From: JBHIBA01 sp046758845
GTDB taxonomy: Bacteria; UBA8248; JACPRG01; G963555815
DNA length: 14,695 bases
Direction: 5' to 3'
NCBI GenBank assembly: GCA_046758845.1
Contig: JBHIBA010000087.1
Coordinates: 1-14,695, forward strand
Below the pieces are notes generated by a model that was given only the letters and a program-made list of their open reading frames with translations, was not told where the DNA came from and did no database searches. Shown piece after piece: positions 8,256-14,624 of the stretch (positions are counted from its first letter, which is position 1; every line of letters starts with the position of its first letter). The position numbers and the translations under genes were made by a program.

Positions 8256-8831
8256 GTGGAACGATTCCCGAACGCCTTTGCAATCGGAGAGCTGATCTAT
8301 TTGCGCCATCCCACGGAGGAGGACGCACGGGCGCATTGGCACGCCTGGCTCTCTGACCCTGAAACGACTCGTTATCTGACTGCCCAGCGCTGGCCCAACA
8401 CAGTGGAGCGTCAGGTCGAGTTCCTGAAATCTCTGACTCCTTACGGCAGCCGCATGGCGCTGGCCATTGTGGTGAAGGAAAATCACCGGCACATTGGGAT
8501 CGCTTCCCTGAGCCAAATCGATTACATCCACCGGTATGCGTATATCTCCAATTTCATCGGGGAAGCCGATTATCGAAAGGGACCCTATGCGCTGGAGGCT
8601 TACAGCCTAATGCTGGAGGTTGCGTTCCTGAGGCTGAACCTCCGCATGGTCCTCAGCTCGTCGGTCGCGGACCATGCCGCCGTACGGGCCATCCACGAGC
8701 GTTGCGGCATTCGGGAAAAGGGCAGAATCGAGAAGCAGTTCTGGGTGGACGGCCGGTACTGCGACAACGTGATCTCGGCCGTGACGCAAGAGGAGTGGCT
8801 GGAGACCTGCCGGAAGGGCGATGACCGCTGA
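8256..8831 (+). CDS. GNAT-family N-acetyltransferase (RimJ/RimL-like)
   Basis: Predicted acyl- or acetyltransferase. The 191-residue protein shows the GNAT order: LIYLRHPTEEDARAHWHAWL at the start, a central strand region with HIGIASLSQIDYIHRYAYIS, then YRKGPYALEAYSLML (acyl-CoA pantetheine-binding helix region), and VADHAAVRAIHERCGIREKGR near the end. This layout resembles ribosomal-protein and sugar-amine acetyltransferases alike; the setting favours a sugar amine. GTG 8256 has CGGAGT upstream and starts right before the conserved fold. A longer form from TTG 8172, overlapping the oxidoreductase stop as TTGA, would add 28 low-complexity residues and also has AGAGG nearby, so the start is not settled. 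It overlaps the acyl-carrier gene by 11 bases; an acyl-ACP could be its donor. Confidence 0.82.
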   Translation: MERFPNAFAIGELIYLRHPTEEDARAHWHAWLSDPETTRYLTAQRWPNTVERQVEFLKSLTPYGSRMALAIVVKENHRHIGIASLSQIDYIHRYAYISNFIGEADYRKGPYALEAYSLMLEVAFLRLNLRMVLSSSVADHAAVRAIHERCGIREKGRIEKQFWVDGRYCDNVISAVTQEEWLETCRKGDDR

Positions 8832-9057
8832 ACTGAAGACCCTATTCGCTCAGGTCATGGGTGTCGATCCAGCCAGCGTTTGTTCGGAAAGCACCATGGA
8901 CAAAATTGCGAGTTGGGATTCCCTCCGGCACCTCGAGCTGGCCACGGCCATTGAAAAGCATTATTCCCTCACCCTCAGTATGCAGGAGATCATCGCCATC
9001 ACCTCCTACTCGAAATTGTGCGAAATCCTCGCCGCCCGGGGGATCGCGCCGAGTTGA
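8821..9057 (+). CDS. Acyl carrier protein (phosphopantetheine-binding)
   Basis: A 78-residue, acidic, helical carrier protein with the attachment site WDSLRHLEL; Ser34 would receive 4'-phosphopantetheine. The arrangement LKTLFAQVMGVDP, then SWDSLRHLELATAIEKHYSL, then EIIAITSYSKLCEIL matches helices I to III of type-II carriers. It is not beside fatty-acid synthesis genes. The start codon lies inside the end of the GNAT gene (11-base overlap), so the two are co-translated, and a stand-alone acyl ligase lies 3.5 kb upstream. That combination points to a dedicated carrier for a sugar-modifying acyl or aminoacyl group, which is inference. Identity as a carrier protein is clear from the motif and size. 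Confidence 0.88.
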   Translation: MTAELKTLFAQVMGVDPASVCSESTMDKIASWDSLRHLELATAIEKHYSLTLSMQEIIAITSYSKLCEILAARGIAPS

Positions 9058-9121
9058 TCCGGTCGTTGAACCCGTTGGCCGCCAGGGGGTTGCGCAGGGG
9101 ATCGACCCCTCCCTTAATCCC

Positions 9122-9871
9122 ATGAAGATCGTCGGAATTATTCAGGCCCGGATGGGCTCGAGCCGGTTTCCGGGCAAGGTGCTCAAGGAGGCCGCCGGAA
9201 AGCCCCTTATCCTCCATATGGTCGAAAGGGTGCTGCGCTGCCGCAGACTGGACGGCCTTTGCGTAGCCACCTCACAAGGGGTGAAGGACGACCCCCTGGC
9301 CGCCGTCGTGCAAAGGAGCCCCGTGCGGGTCTACCGGGGCAGCGAATCCGACGTCTTGGACCGCTACTGGAAGGCGGCGCGGGAAGAACAGGCGGACGCG
9401 GTGGTCCGCCTGACGGGAGACTGCCCGCTCCACGACCCGGAAGTGATTGATGAGGTGGTGGACGCCTACTTGAAGCAAAAAGACTCCGTGGACTACCTGT
9501 CCAACACCTTGATGCGAACCTACCCGGACGGCTTGGACGTGGAGGTGTTTTCCTTCGAGGCGCTCCGGCGGGCGGCGAACGAGGCGGCGGACCCCTTTCA
9601 CAGAGAGCACGTCACGCCTTACATCCACCGTTTCCGGGACGGCGGCGGCGGGCCCTTCCGAGTGGCCCACCATACCTTGAATTCCGATTTCTCCCATCTG
9701 CGGTGGACGGTGAATGAGCCCGTGGATTATCGGTTCGTCAAGCAGGTGTTCGAAAGGCTCTATCCGCAGGACCCGGCCTTCGGCTGGCTGGACGTCCTGT
9801 CGCTCATGACCAGAGAACCTCACCTTCTGGAGATCAACCGCCATCTCGTAGGACAACAAGGGGTCGCTTAG
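9122..9871 (+). CDS. SpsF-type cytidylyltransferase family protein (candidate CMP-pseudaminate synthetase)
   Basis: A 249-residue nucleotidyltransferase of the SpsF type, named after the spore-coat polysaccharide gene of Bacillus. Motifs: IIQARMGSSRFPGKVL near residue 5, followed by LCVATS, YRGSESDVLDRYW, VVRLTGDCPLHDPEVID and RWTVNEPVDY. These are the usual nucleotide-binding and acidic metal-binding blocks of this group. Members of this group often sit next to a class-III aminotransferase and pseG, as here, and are thought to activate the nonulosonate with CMP. ATG 9122 is the first residue of the conserved fold; there is no strong ribosome-binding site in front, and a longer in-frame reading from 8861 overlaps the carrier gene and is not protein-like. 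Substrate overlap with the cytidylyltransferase at 21-743 cannot be judged. Confidence 0.85.
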   Translation: MKIVGIIQARMGSSRFPGKVLKEAAGKPLILHMVERVLRCRRLDGLCVATSQGVKDDPLAAVVQRSPVRVYRGSESDVLDRYWKAAREEQADAVVRLTGDCPLHDPEVIDEVVDAYLKQKDSVDYLSNTLMRTYPDGLDVEVFSFEALRRAANEAADPFHREHVTPYIHRFRDGGGGPFRVAHHTLNSDFSHLRWTVNEPVDYRFVKQVFERLYPQDPAFGWLDVLSLMTREPHLLEINRHLVGQQGVA

Positions 9872-9911
9872 GGGCCTCCCCGCCGCCGTAGCCCTTGTCG
9901 CACTTCGAATC

Positions 9912-11288
9912 TTGAAGCCGAAAGGAAAGAACCCACTCTTGGTTCCCGAGGCTCCGCCGCTGGAGTCGCACAAGACGAGCGGGCCGAGACCGCAGCCCTT
10001 CGCGCGATCCGAGGCCCTGCTGGACCGAGCCTGCCGGGTGATCCCCGGAGGTTCGCAGACTTTCAGCAAGGGCCGTCTCCAGTGGAGCCGAGGGGGCGCG
10101 CCGCTGTTCCTGACGCGCGGGCGGGGTTCTCACGTGTGGGACGTAGACGGCAACGAGTACATCGACTTCGTCAACGGATTGGCCCCCATCCTGCTCGGTT
10201 ATTGTGACCCCGACGTGGACGCGGCGGTCAGGAATCAGCTCGAACGGGGTGTGCTCCTGAGCTTGTCCACCGAGTTGGAGATCGAGCTGGCGGAGTTGTT
10301 AGGAGAGATCATCCCCTGCGCGGAGATGGTCCGCTTTGCAAAAAATGGGTCGGATGCCTGCGCCGGCGCCATCCGGCTGGCGCGCGCTCACACGGGGCGG
10401 GATCACGTGGCCGTCTGCGGCTACCATGGCTGGCAGGATTGGTACATCGGCTCGACCTCCCGCCACAAGGGCGTTCCCGAGGCCGTCCGGGCTCTGACCC
10501 ACCCGTTCGACTACAACGACGCCGGATCCCTGAAGGCCTCGTTCCTGGAACGGCCCGACGAATTTGCCGCGGTGATCTTGGAACCCTTTTACACGGCAGA
10601 ACCCGAGTCTGGATTCCTGGAGGAGGTGCAGCGGCTGGCCCATGAACACGGCACCTTGCTGATATTCGACGAGGTGATCTCCGGCTTTCGTCATCACCTG
10701 GGGGGCGCCCAGTCCCTGTTCGGGGTGACGCCGGATCTGGCCGCCTTGGGAAAGGCCATGGCCAACGGCTTTCCCCTATCGGCCCTCGTCGGCCGAAGAG
10801 AGATCATGAAAGGACTGGAGGAGGTCTTCTTCTCCTTTACCAACGGCGGGGAAACGCTCTCCCTGGCGGCATCGCTGGCGACCATCCGGAAGATCCAGGC
10901 CGGGCTGGTTCACCCGCACCTCGCGCGCCTGGGAACAAAACTGATCGAAGGTGTGCGGGAGGCCCTCCGGGTTCACGGCTTGGCGGAGGTGTTCTCCATC
11001 GCGGGCCGCGCGCCCCTGACGCAACTGCAATACCGAAAGAATCCCGAAGGCGTGGACCCCTGGGCCTTGAAGACCCTGGTCCGACAGGAAATGGTCGCCT
11101 GCGGAGTCCTGACAACCGGGGTCCATAACCTGTCCTACAGTCATTCGGACGCCGACATCGATCGGCTCCTGTCCGCCTACCACCACACGTTCAAGCAAGT
11201 TGCGCACGCCTTGTCCGATGGCTCGGTCGAGCGCAGGCTGCGGGGTGAAAAGGCCCGGGAGATCTTGTCCATGAGATCCAGGTCATGA
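9912..11288 (+). CDS. Class-III PLP-dependent aminotransferase, glutamate-1-semialdehyde aminomutase-like
   Basis: A PLP enzyme of aminotransferase class III, 458 residues. It shows the family start IPGGSQTFSKGR, then WDVDGNEYIDFVNGL, the PLP-contact block FAKNGSDACAGAIRLARA, LLIFDEVISGFR with the aspartate that binds the pyridine nitrogen, and the lysine at ALGKAMANGFP (Lys281). The resemblance to HemL is structural; here it sits between an SpsF-type cytidylyltransferase and pseG, with no tetrapyrrole genes, so a sugar substrate is more likely. TTG 9912 is not preceded by a good ribosome-binding site; TTG 9939, after AAAGGAAAG, is an alternative that would drop nine residues. The stop overlaps the pseG start by four bases. 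Whether it acts on a sugar ketone or serves another step is unknown. Confidence 0.85.
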   Translation: MKPKGKNPLLVPEAPPLESHKTSGPRPQPFARSEALLDRACRVIPGGSQTFSKGRLQWSRGGAPLFLTRGRGSHVWDVDGNEYIDFVNGLAPILLGYCDPDVDAAVRNQLERGVLLSLSTELEIELAELLGEIIPCAEMVRFAKNGSDACAGAIRLARAHTGRDHVAVCGYHGWQDWYIGSTSRHKGVPEAVRALTHPFDYNDAGSLKASFLERPDEFAAVILEPFYTAEPESGFLEEVQRLAHEHGTLLIFDEVISGFRHHLGGAQSLFGVTPDLAALGKAMANGFPLSALVGRREIMKGLEEVFFSFTNGGETLSLAASLATIRKIQAGLVHPHLARLGTKLIEGVREALRVHGLAEVFSIAGRAPLTQLQYRKNPEGVDPWALKTLVRQEMVACGVLTTGVHNLSYSHSDADIDRLLSAYHHTFKQVAHALSDGSVERRLRGEKAREILSMRSRS

Positions 11289-12382
11289 CCCGGGCGCGGG
11301 CGCTCATCCGGGCGGACGGATCGCAGTCTATGGGGCTCGGCCACGTGATGCGCTCGCTGGCGCTGGCGGAGGCGTTGGCGATACGCGGGTGGCGGGTCTC
11401 CTTCGCCTTACAGGGCCGTCCCGGGCATCCGGCCGAGACGGTCAGGGCCCGGGGCTTTGAAACCCTCCTCCTGCCCGAAGGGGCGCCGGAGACGGACTGG
11501 ACGGCGCTCGGACCCCGTCTGGAGAGCGGCGAGATCGGACTCTTGGTCATCGACCATCCCGAAATAGATGAAGCGTGGCAGCGGAGGGCGTCTGAGCGGG
11601 TTCCCCGCCTGGTCATCCTCGATGATCGGGCGGATCGGAATTTCTGGGGTCACGTTCTGATCAACGTGTCGCCGGGGGTTAAAGAGGAGGACTACCGGCC
11701 GCTCGTTCCGGAGTTCTGCCGTCTTCTCCTGGGACCCCGGTATGCCCTGATCCGGCCGGAGTTTCTGGCCCACCGGCCGGTGGAGGTCAGCCACCGACCG
11801 CTGCGGAATGTGCTCGTCTCCTTCGGCGGGGCCGATGGAAAGAACCAGACCGAGAAGACCCTGAGGGCGCTGAGTCGAGCGGCGGGCGTTCGGGAACTCG
11901 ATGTCCACGTCGTCCTCGGCGGTGCGAACCGCCATGCGGAGAATGTCCCGGCGCTGCTTCCCGAGCTTCCCTTTCGGGTGACGGTCCACCGGGACGTGAG
12001 GGATATGGCCTCCCTGACGGCCCGGATGGATCTGGCCGTCGGCGCAGCGGGGGGGAGCGCCTGGGAGAGGTGCTGCCTGGGGGTCCCGTCGGTCATGGTG
12101 ATCTGCGACGGGACGGAGGCCGCGGCGGCGGAGTATTTGGCCAAGGCCGGTGCCGGGGTGAATTTGGGTTGGCATTCTGCCGTGAGACCCGAGGCCATCA
12201 CGCAGACCGTCCAATCCCTTCTAAGCGATCCCGTCCGGCTTGCCGAGATGCGCAAAGGCGCTTGGGGATTCGTGGATGGGCAAGGTCCGGGGCGCATCGT
12301 CCAGGAGATCGAGGCATATCGGGCACACGAAGTTCGGGAAACGGCTCTCGGTGAGAACTTCCCGGTGAGTCCTCGGGGCTGA
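11285..12382 (+). CDS. pseG: PseG-like UDP-sugar hydrolase (UDP-2,4-diacetamido-trideoxy-altropyranose hydrolase)
   Basis: Predicted to release UDP from the 2,4-diacetamido-2,4,6-trideoxy sugar, giving the free sugar that the synthase condenses with phosphoenolpyruvate. It is a GT-B-fold hydrolase related to MurG. Landmarks in the 365 residues are RADGSQSMGLGHVMRS, with the probable catalytic His20, LVIDHPEID, LVILDDRADR, ALIRPEF, VLVSFGGADGKN and the UDP-binding GAAGGSAWERCCLGVPSV segment. The start codon overlaps the preceding stop as ATGA, so translation is coupled to the aminotransferase. Some PseG proteins carry a C-terminal GNAT; here the protein ends after the hydrolase with a short tail, and a matching GNAT is encoded separately at 13921-14475. 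Confidence 0.9.
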   Translation: MTRARALIRADGSQSMGLGHVMRSLALAEALAIRGWRVSFALQGRPGHPAETVRARGFETLLLPEGAPETDWTALGPRLESGEIGLLVIDHPEIDEAWQRRASERVPRLVILDDRADRNFWGHVLINVSPGVKEEDYRPLVPEFCRLLLGPRYALIRPEFLAHRPVEVSHRPLRNVLVSFGGADGKNQTEKTLRALSRAAGVRELDVHVVLGGANRHAENVPALLPELPFRVTVHRDVRDMASLTARMDLAVGAAGGSAWERCCLGVPSVMVICDGTEAAAAEYLAKAGAGVNLGWHSAVRPEAITQTVQSLLSDPVRLAEMRKGAWGFVDGQGPGRIVQEIEAYRAHEVRETALGENFPVSPRG

Positions 12383-12839
12383 TGGGATCGCTGGCCCTCC
12401 CGTTCAAAGCGGCCAACGGTCCATCCAAGCTGGTGCCGAGCCCAGTGGTTGGTTGCGAAAATTCGTGTCACGTCGTAGCCCCGATCTGAGCGAGGGGTCG
12501 CAGACCCCGCGGGCGCAGCCCGTAGCGGAGATCGGGGCGGGTGCATAGGCCGCGATTTCCGCGGAGCCTGCACTGAGGGAAGCGAATGTGCTCAAATCGC
12601 GGCTACGTCTCTTGTGCAAGAGTGCCCTGTGGATCAACGCGTTGCCTGAGCTGGAGGACATCGCAATACGTCACCGTAATTCCGGCCAGGAGTACTAGGC
12701 GTTGACGTTCGGAAGACGTGCAGGGCTTCGGGGATGGTTACGATGTGGCGAGCCTGTGTTTCCGCTCCTCTTTCATTCATCTTCTTGATTCGAGTTCCCA
12801 TCCTGTATTGAAGTGGGGTGTCAGGGTCAGTTCGGCAGA
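12383..12839. other. 457-base intergenic region between pseG and the second synthase
   Basis: The only long gap of the window. I see no protein-like reading frame on either strand. Its main content is the branched palindromic element at 12474-12607, followed by a short quasi-palindrome CTCTTG-TG-CAAGAG at 12609-12622. The AT-richer stretch about 12765-12812 may hold a weak promoter for the synthase (TTGATT at 12785 and TATTGA at 12806, 15 bases apart), which I would not rely on. The gap probably divides the locus into two transcription units or marks an insertion point. Confidence 0.6.
12474..12607. repeat. Branched palindromic element (REP/MITE-like or structured RNA)
   Basis: Nested perfect inverted repeats. 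The outer arms CGTAGCC (12474-12480) and GGCTACG (12601-12607) close a junction. Directly inside lies arm A, CCGATCT (12481-12487) with AGATCGG (12529-12535), which can extend to GCCCCGATCT/AGATCGGGGC. Arm A holds two hairpins with identical GCA triloops: GGGGTC-GCA-GACCCC (12494-12508) and CGGGC-GCA-GCCCG (12510-12522). Arm B is GCGATTT (12552-12558) with AAATCGC (12594-12600), extendable to ten pairs, with GAGC/GCTC (12564-12567, 12590-12593) inside. The arms abut without gaps at 12480/12481 and 12600/12601. No transposase is visible. A repetitive extragenic palindrome, a MITE or an RNA element are all possible. Confidence 0.6.
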
Positions 12840-13907
12840 ATGGATAATTTGAATCGGCAGATCCGGGTCGGCGGGCGCTGGGTGGGCGAGGGAGCGCCCT
12901 GCTTCATCGTGGCGGAGGCGGGAAGCAACCACAACGGGAACCTGGACCAGGCCCTGCGGCTGATCGACGTTGCCGCGGAGGCCGGAGCGGACGGGGTCAA
13001 GTTCCAAAACTTCAAGGCGGATCGGATTTACCCCCGCTCCGCCGGGCGGGCGGATTACCTCAGCGACCCGAGGTCCATCCACAGCATCATCGAGGAGATG
13101 GAAATGCCGGAGGATTGGGTTCCCCGGCTGGCCGACTATTGCCGGGAGCGCGGCATCGAATTCATCTCCTCTCCGTTTGACGAGAGCTCGGCCGACCTGT
13201 TGGAGCCTCATGTCAACGTCTTTAAGATCGCCTCCTACGAGCTGACCCACCTTCCCTTGGTGGGACACGTCTCCCGCAAGGGAAAGCCCATCTTCCTCTC
13301 CACCGGAGCGGCCGACCTGGCCGAAGCCCGCCGGACGGTGGACGCGATTCGTTCCTGGGGGAATGACCAGATCGTCGTGCTGCAGTGCACGGCCGCCTAC
13401 CCCGCGCCCTTGGATGCCATCAATGTCGGGGCCATGAACGCCCTCAGGGAGGCGACGGGCCTGCCCGCGGGTCTTTCCGACCATTCGCGCGACCCGATCG
13501 TGGCCCCTGTGGTAGCGGTCGCCTTGGGGGCGTGCGTGGTCGAGAAGCACTTCACCCTCAACAATTGCCTGCCCGGACCGGATCACCGCTTCGCCGTCGA
13601 ACCCCAAGAGCTGGCGGAAATGGTTCGCCGCATTCGGCAGGCCGAGAGGTCGTTGGGCCACGGACGGAAGGAAGTCCTGGAGGAGGAGACCGAGCTTCGC
13701 GCCTTCGCCCGCCGATCCGTGTTTGCCATCCGGGACATCGCGGCCGGCGAGACGTTCACCCCGCAAAACATCGCCGTTCTCAGGAAAGGAAAGCTGACCG
13801 GGGGTCTCGAACCCCGCGCCTTACCGGACCTCATGGGCCGAAGGACCGCCCGCCCTCTCCGGGTGGAACAGCCTGTCCGGGCGGAAGACGTGGTCTGGTC
13901 GGAGTAA
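12840..13907 (+). CDS. Nonulosonic-acid synthase (NeuB/PseI family) with SAF domain
   Basis: Predicted to condense phosphoenolpyruvate with the sugar released by PseG. The 355 residues comprise a NeuB barrel (about 15-270) with CFIVAEAGSNHNGN, VKFQNFKADRIYP, SSPFDESS, FKIASYELTHL, LSTGAA, LQCTAAYPAP, GLSDHSRDP and VEKHFTLN, and an SAF domain (about 285-352) with RSVFAIRDIAAGE. Its context suggests the PseI role, but the active-site segment reads PGPDHRFA, closer to the GPDH of NeuB and LegI than to the D-S-x-F-S type of Campylobacter PseI, so I give no symbol. ATG 12840 begins just before the conserved fold; GTG 12813 is a weaker in-frame alternative. It is the paralogue of the N-terminal domains of the fusion at 792-2699: both begin with a near-identical RWVG-E/D-G-x-PCF segment. 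Confidence 0.88.
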   Translation: MDNLNRQIRVGGRWVGEGAPCFIVAEAGSNHNGNLDQALRLIDVAAEAGADGVKFQNFKADRIYPRSAGRADYLSDPRSIHSIIEEMEMPEDWVPRLADYCRERGIEFISSPFDESSADLLEPHVNVFKIASYELTHLPLVGHVSRKGKPIFLSTGAADLAEARRTVDAIRSWGNDQIVVLQCTAAYPAPLDAINVGAMNALREATGLPAGLSDHSRDPIVAPVVAVALGACVVEKHFTLNNCLPGPDHRFAVEPQELAEMVRRIRQAERSLGHGRKEVLEEETELRAFARRSVFAIRDIAAGETFTPQNIAVLRKGKLTGGLEPRALPDLMGRRTARPLRVEQPVRAEDVVWSE

Positions 13908-13920
13908 GGCAGAAACGGCT

Positions 13921-14475
13921 ATGGCGCGGCGGGCTTTCAGAGGTCCGGCCTCAGCCGCTCCCTGGGTTGAAGGCCATATCGCGAAAACCACAATGTCAAG
14001 GGGCGGAAGGTTGGGATTGTCCCTACGCCTAGCCAAGACTGAAGACGCGGAAACGCTTTGGCGATGGGCGAACGACCTGGAGACGAGGAAGAATTCCTTC
14101 TCCCAAGCGCCGATTCTTTGGGAGGATCACCTCCGCTGGTTGCAGGAAAAACTGCAATCGCCGGATACCCTGATCCTGGTGGGCTGGCAGGGGGACGAAC
14201 CCGTCGGGGTCGTCCGGTTCGAGCGGAGGGGGACGGAGGCCGTCGTCAGTGTGACCGTCGCTCCGGCGCGCCGCGGAGAAGGACTGGGAAGGCGGATCTT
14301 GGCGGCGGGGATCCGGGAGTTGCAAACCCGGTGGTCAGACGTAACGGTCGTGGCCTTCGTCTTTAAACGAAACGAACCGTCCTTTCGGCTCTTTGCCGGA
14401 TGCGGGTTCCTTCCCTCAGGGAGCGAGAAGGACGAAGTCGAGAGATTCGTGTTGACACCGACGGGTTTGTCTTGA
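13921..14475 (+). CDS. pseH: GNAT acetyltransferase, PseH-like
   Basis: Predicted N-acetyltransferase for the UDP-4-amino sugar made by PseB and PseC. The conserved domain begins near residue 33: LSLRLAKTEDAETLWRWAND, ETRKNSFSQAPILWEDHLRWL, PVGVVRFER, then VTVAPARRGEGLGRRIL, which carries the acetyl-CoA loop R-R-G-E-G-L-G, and NEPSFRLFAGCGF near the C-terminus. The N-D-x-E-T-R-x-N-S-F and W-x-x-H-L-x-W-L pattern is that of PseH and of the GNAT domain fused to some PseG proteins. Start uncertain: ATG 13921 gives 184 residues but the first 30 are not conserved in appearance; ATG 13993 or TTG 14017 (after GGCGGAAGG) are in-frame alternatives. It is 13 bases after the synthase stop. Confidence 0.78.
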   Translation: MARRAFRGPASAAPWVEGHIAKTTMSRGGRLGLSLRLAKTEDAETLWRWANDLETRKNSFSQAPILWEDHLRWLQEKLQSPDTLILVGWQGDEPVGVVRFERRGTEAVVSVTVAPARRGEGLGRRILAAGIRELQTRWSDVTVVAFVFKRNEPSFRLFAGCGFLPSGSEKDEVERFVLTPTGLS

Positions 14476-14491
14476 GGGCGGTGCTGCCCTC
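14474..14491 (+). other. Hairpin overlapping the pseH stop codon
   Basis: GAGGGC (14474-14479) and GCCCTC (14486-14491) form a perfect six-pair stem with a six-base loop, starting inside the pseH stop. No T-run follows, so it is not a standard intrinsic terminator; it may slow transcription or protect the 3' end of the message. Confidence 0.35.
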
Positions 14492-14568
14492 GGCGGCGCC
14501 CACTCGGCGGGTGCTTTGGACGCAGCAGGGGCGCAGCAGTTGACGGGTAATAAGGTGCGCGCCGACCC

Positions 14569-14624
14569 CCAACTTGAAATAGGCCAAAGTTGGCAGCAAA
14601 AGCGTGGATCAGGGATCGGCCTAT
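14569..14624 (+). other. Overlapping inverted repeats upstream of the DegT-family gene
   Basis: CCAACTT (14569-14575) pairs with AAGTTGG (14587-14593) around an 11-base loop. ATAGGCC (14579-14585), which lies in that loop, pairs with GGCCTAT (14618-14624), which overlaps the start codon at 14623. The two foldings compete as a pseudoknot-like pair, the second hiding the start. This could affect translation of the downstream gene; it may also be chance. Confidence 0.35.

Noticed and set aside
8861..9121. N-terminal extension of the SpsF-type protein
   Set aside because: It overlaps the carrier-protein gene in another frame and reads as low-complexity Ser/Pro/Arg; the conserved fold begins at ATG 9122.
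9912..11288. hemL, tetrapyrrole synthesis
   Set aside because: The fold matches, but coupling to pseG and lack of any haem genes make a sugar-pathway role more likely; symbol withheld.
12785..12811. Sigma-70 promoter before the second synthase
   Set aside because: TTGATT and TATTGA are only 15 bases apart and both are imperfect; too weak to list as a feature.
12383..12839. Insertion sequence or transposase remnant in the long gap
   Set aside because: No transposase-like reading frame, no matching terminal repeats with target duplication could be found; only the palindromic element is supported.
14474..14491. Intrinsic terminator after pseH
   Set aside because: The hairpin is perfect but is followed by GC-rich sequence with no T-run, and a probable pathway gene follows in the same direction.
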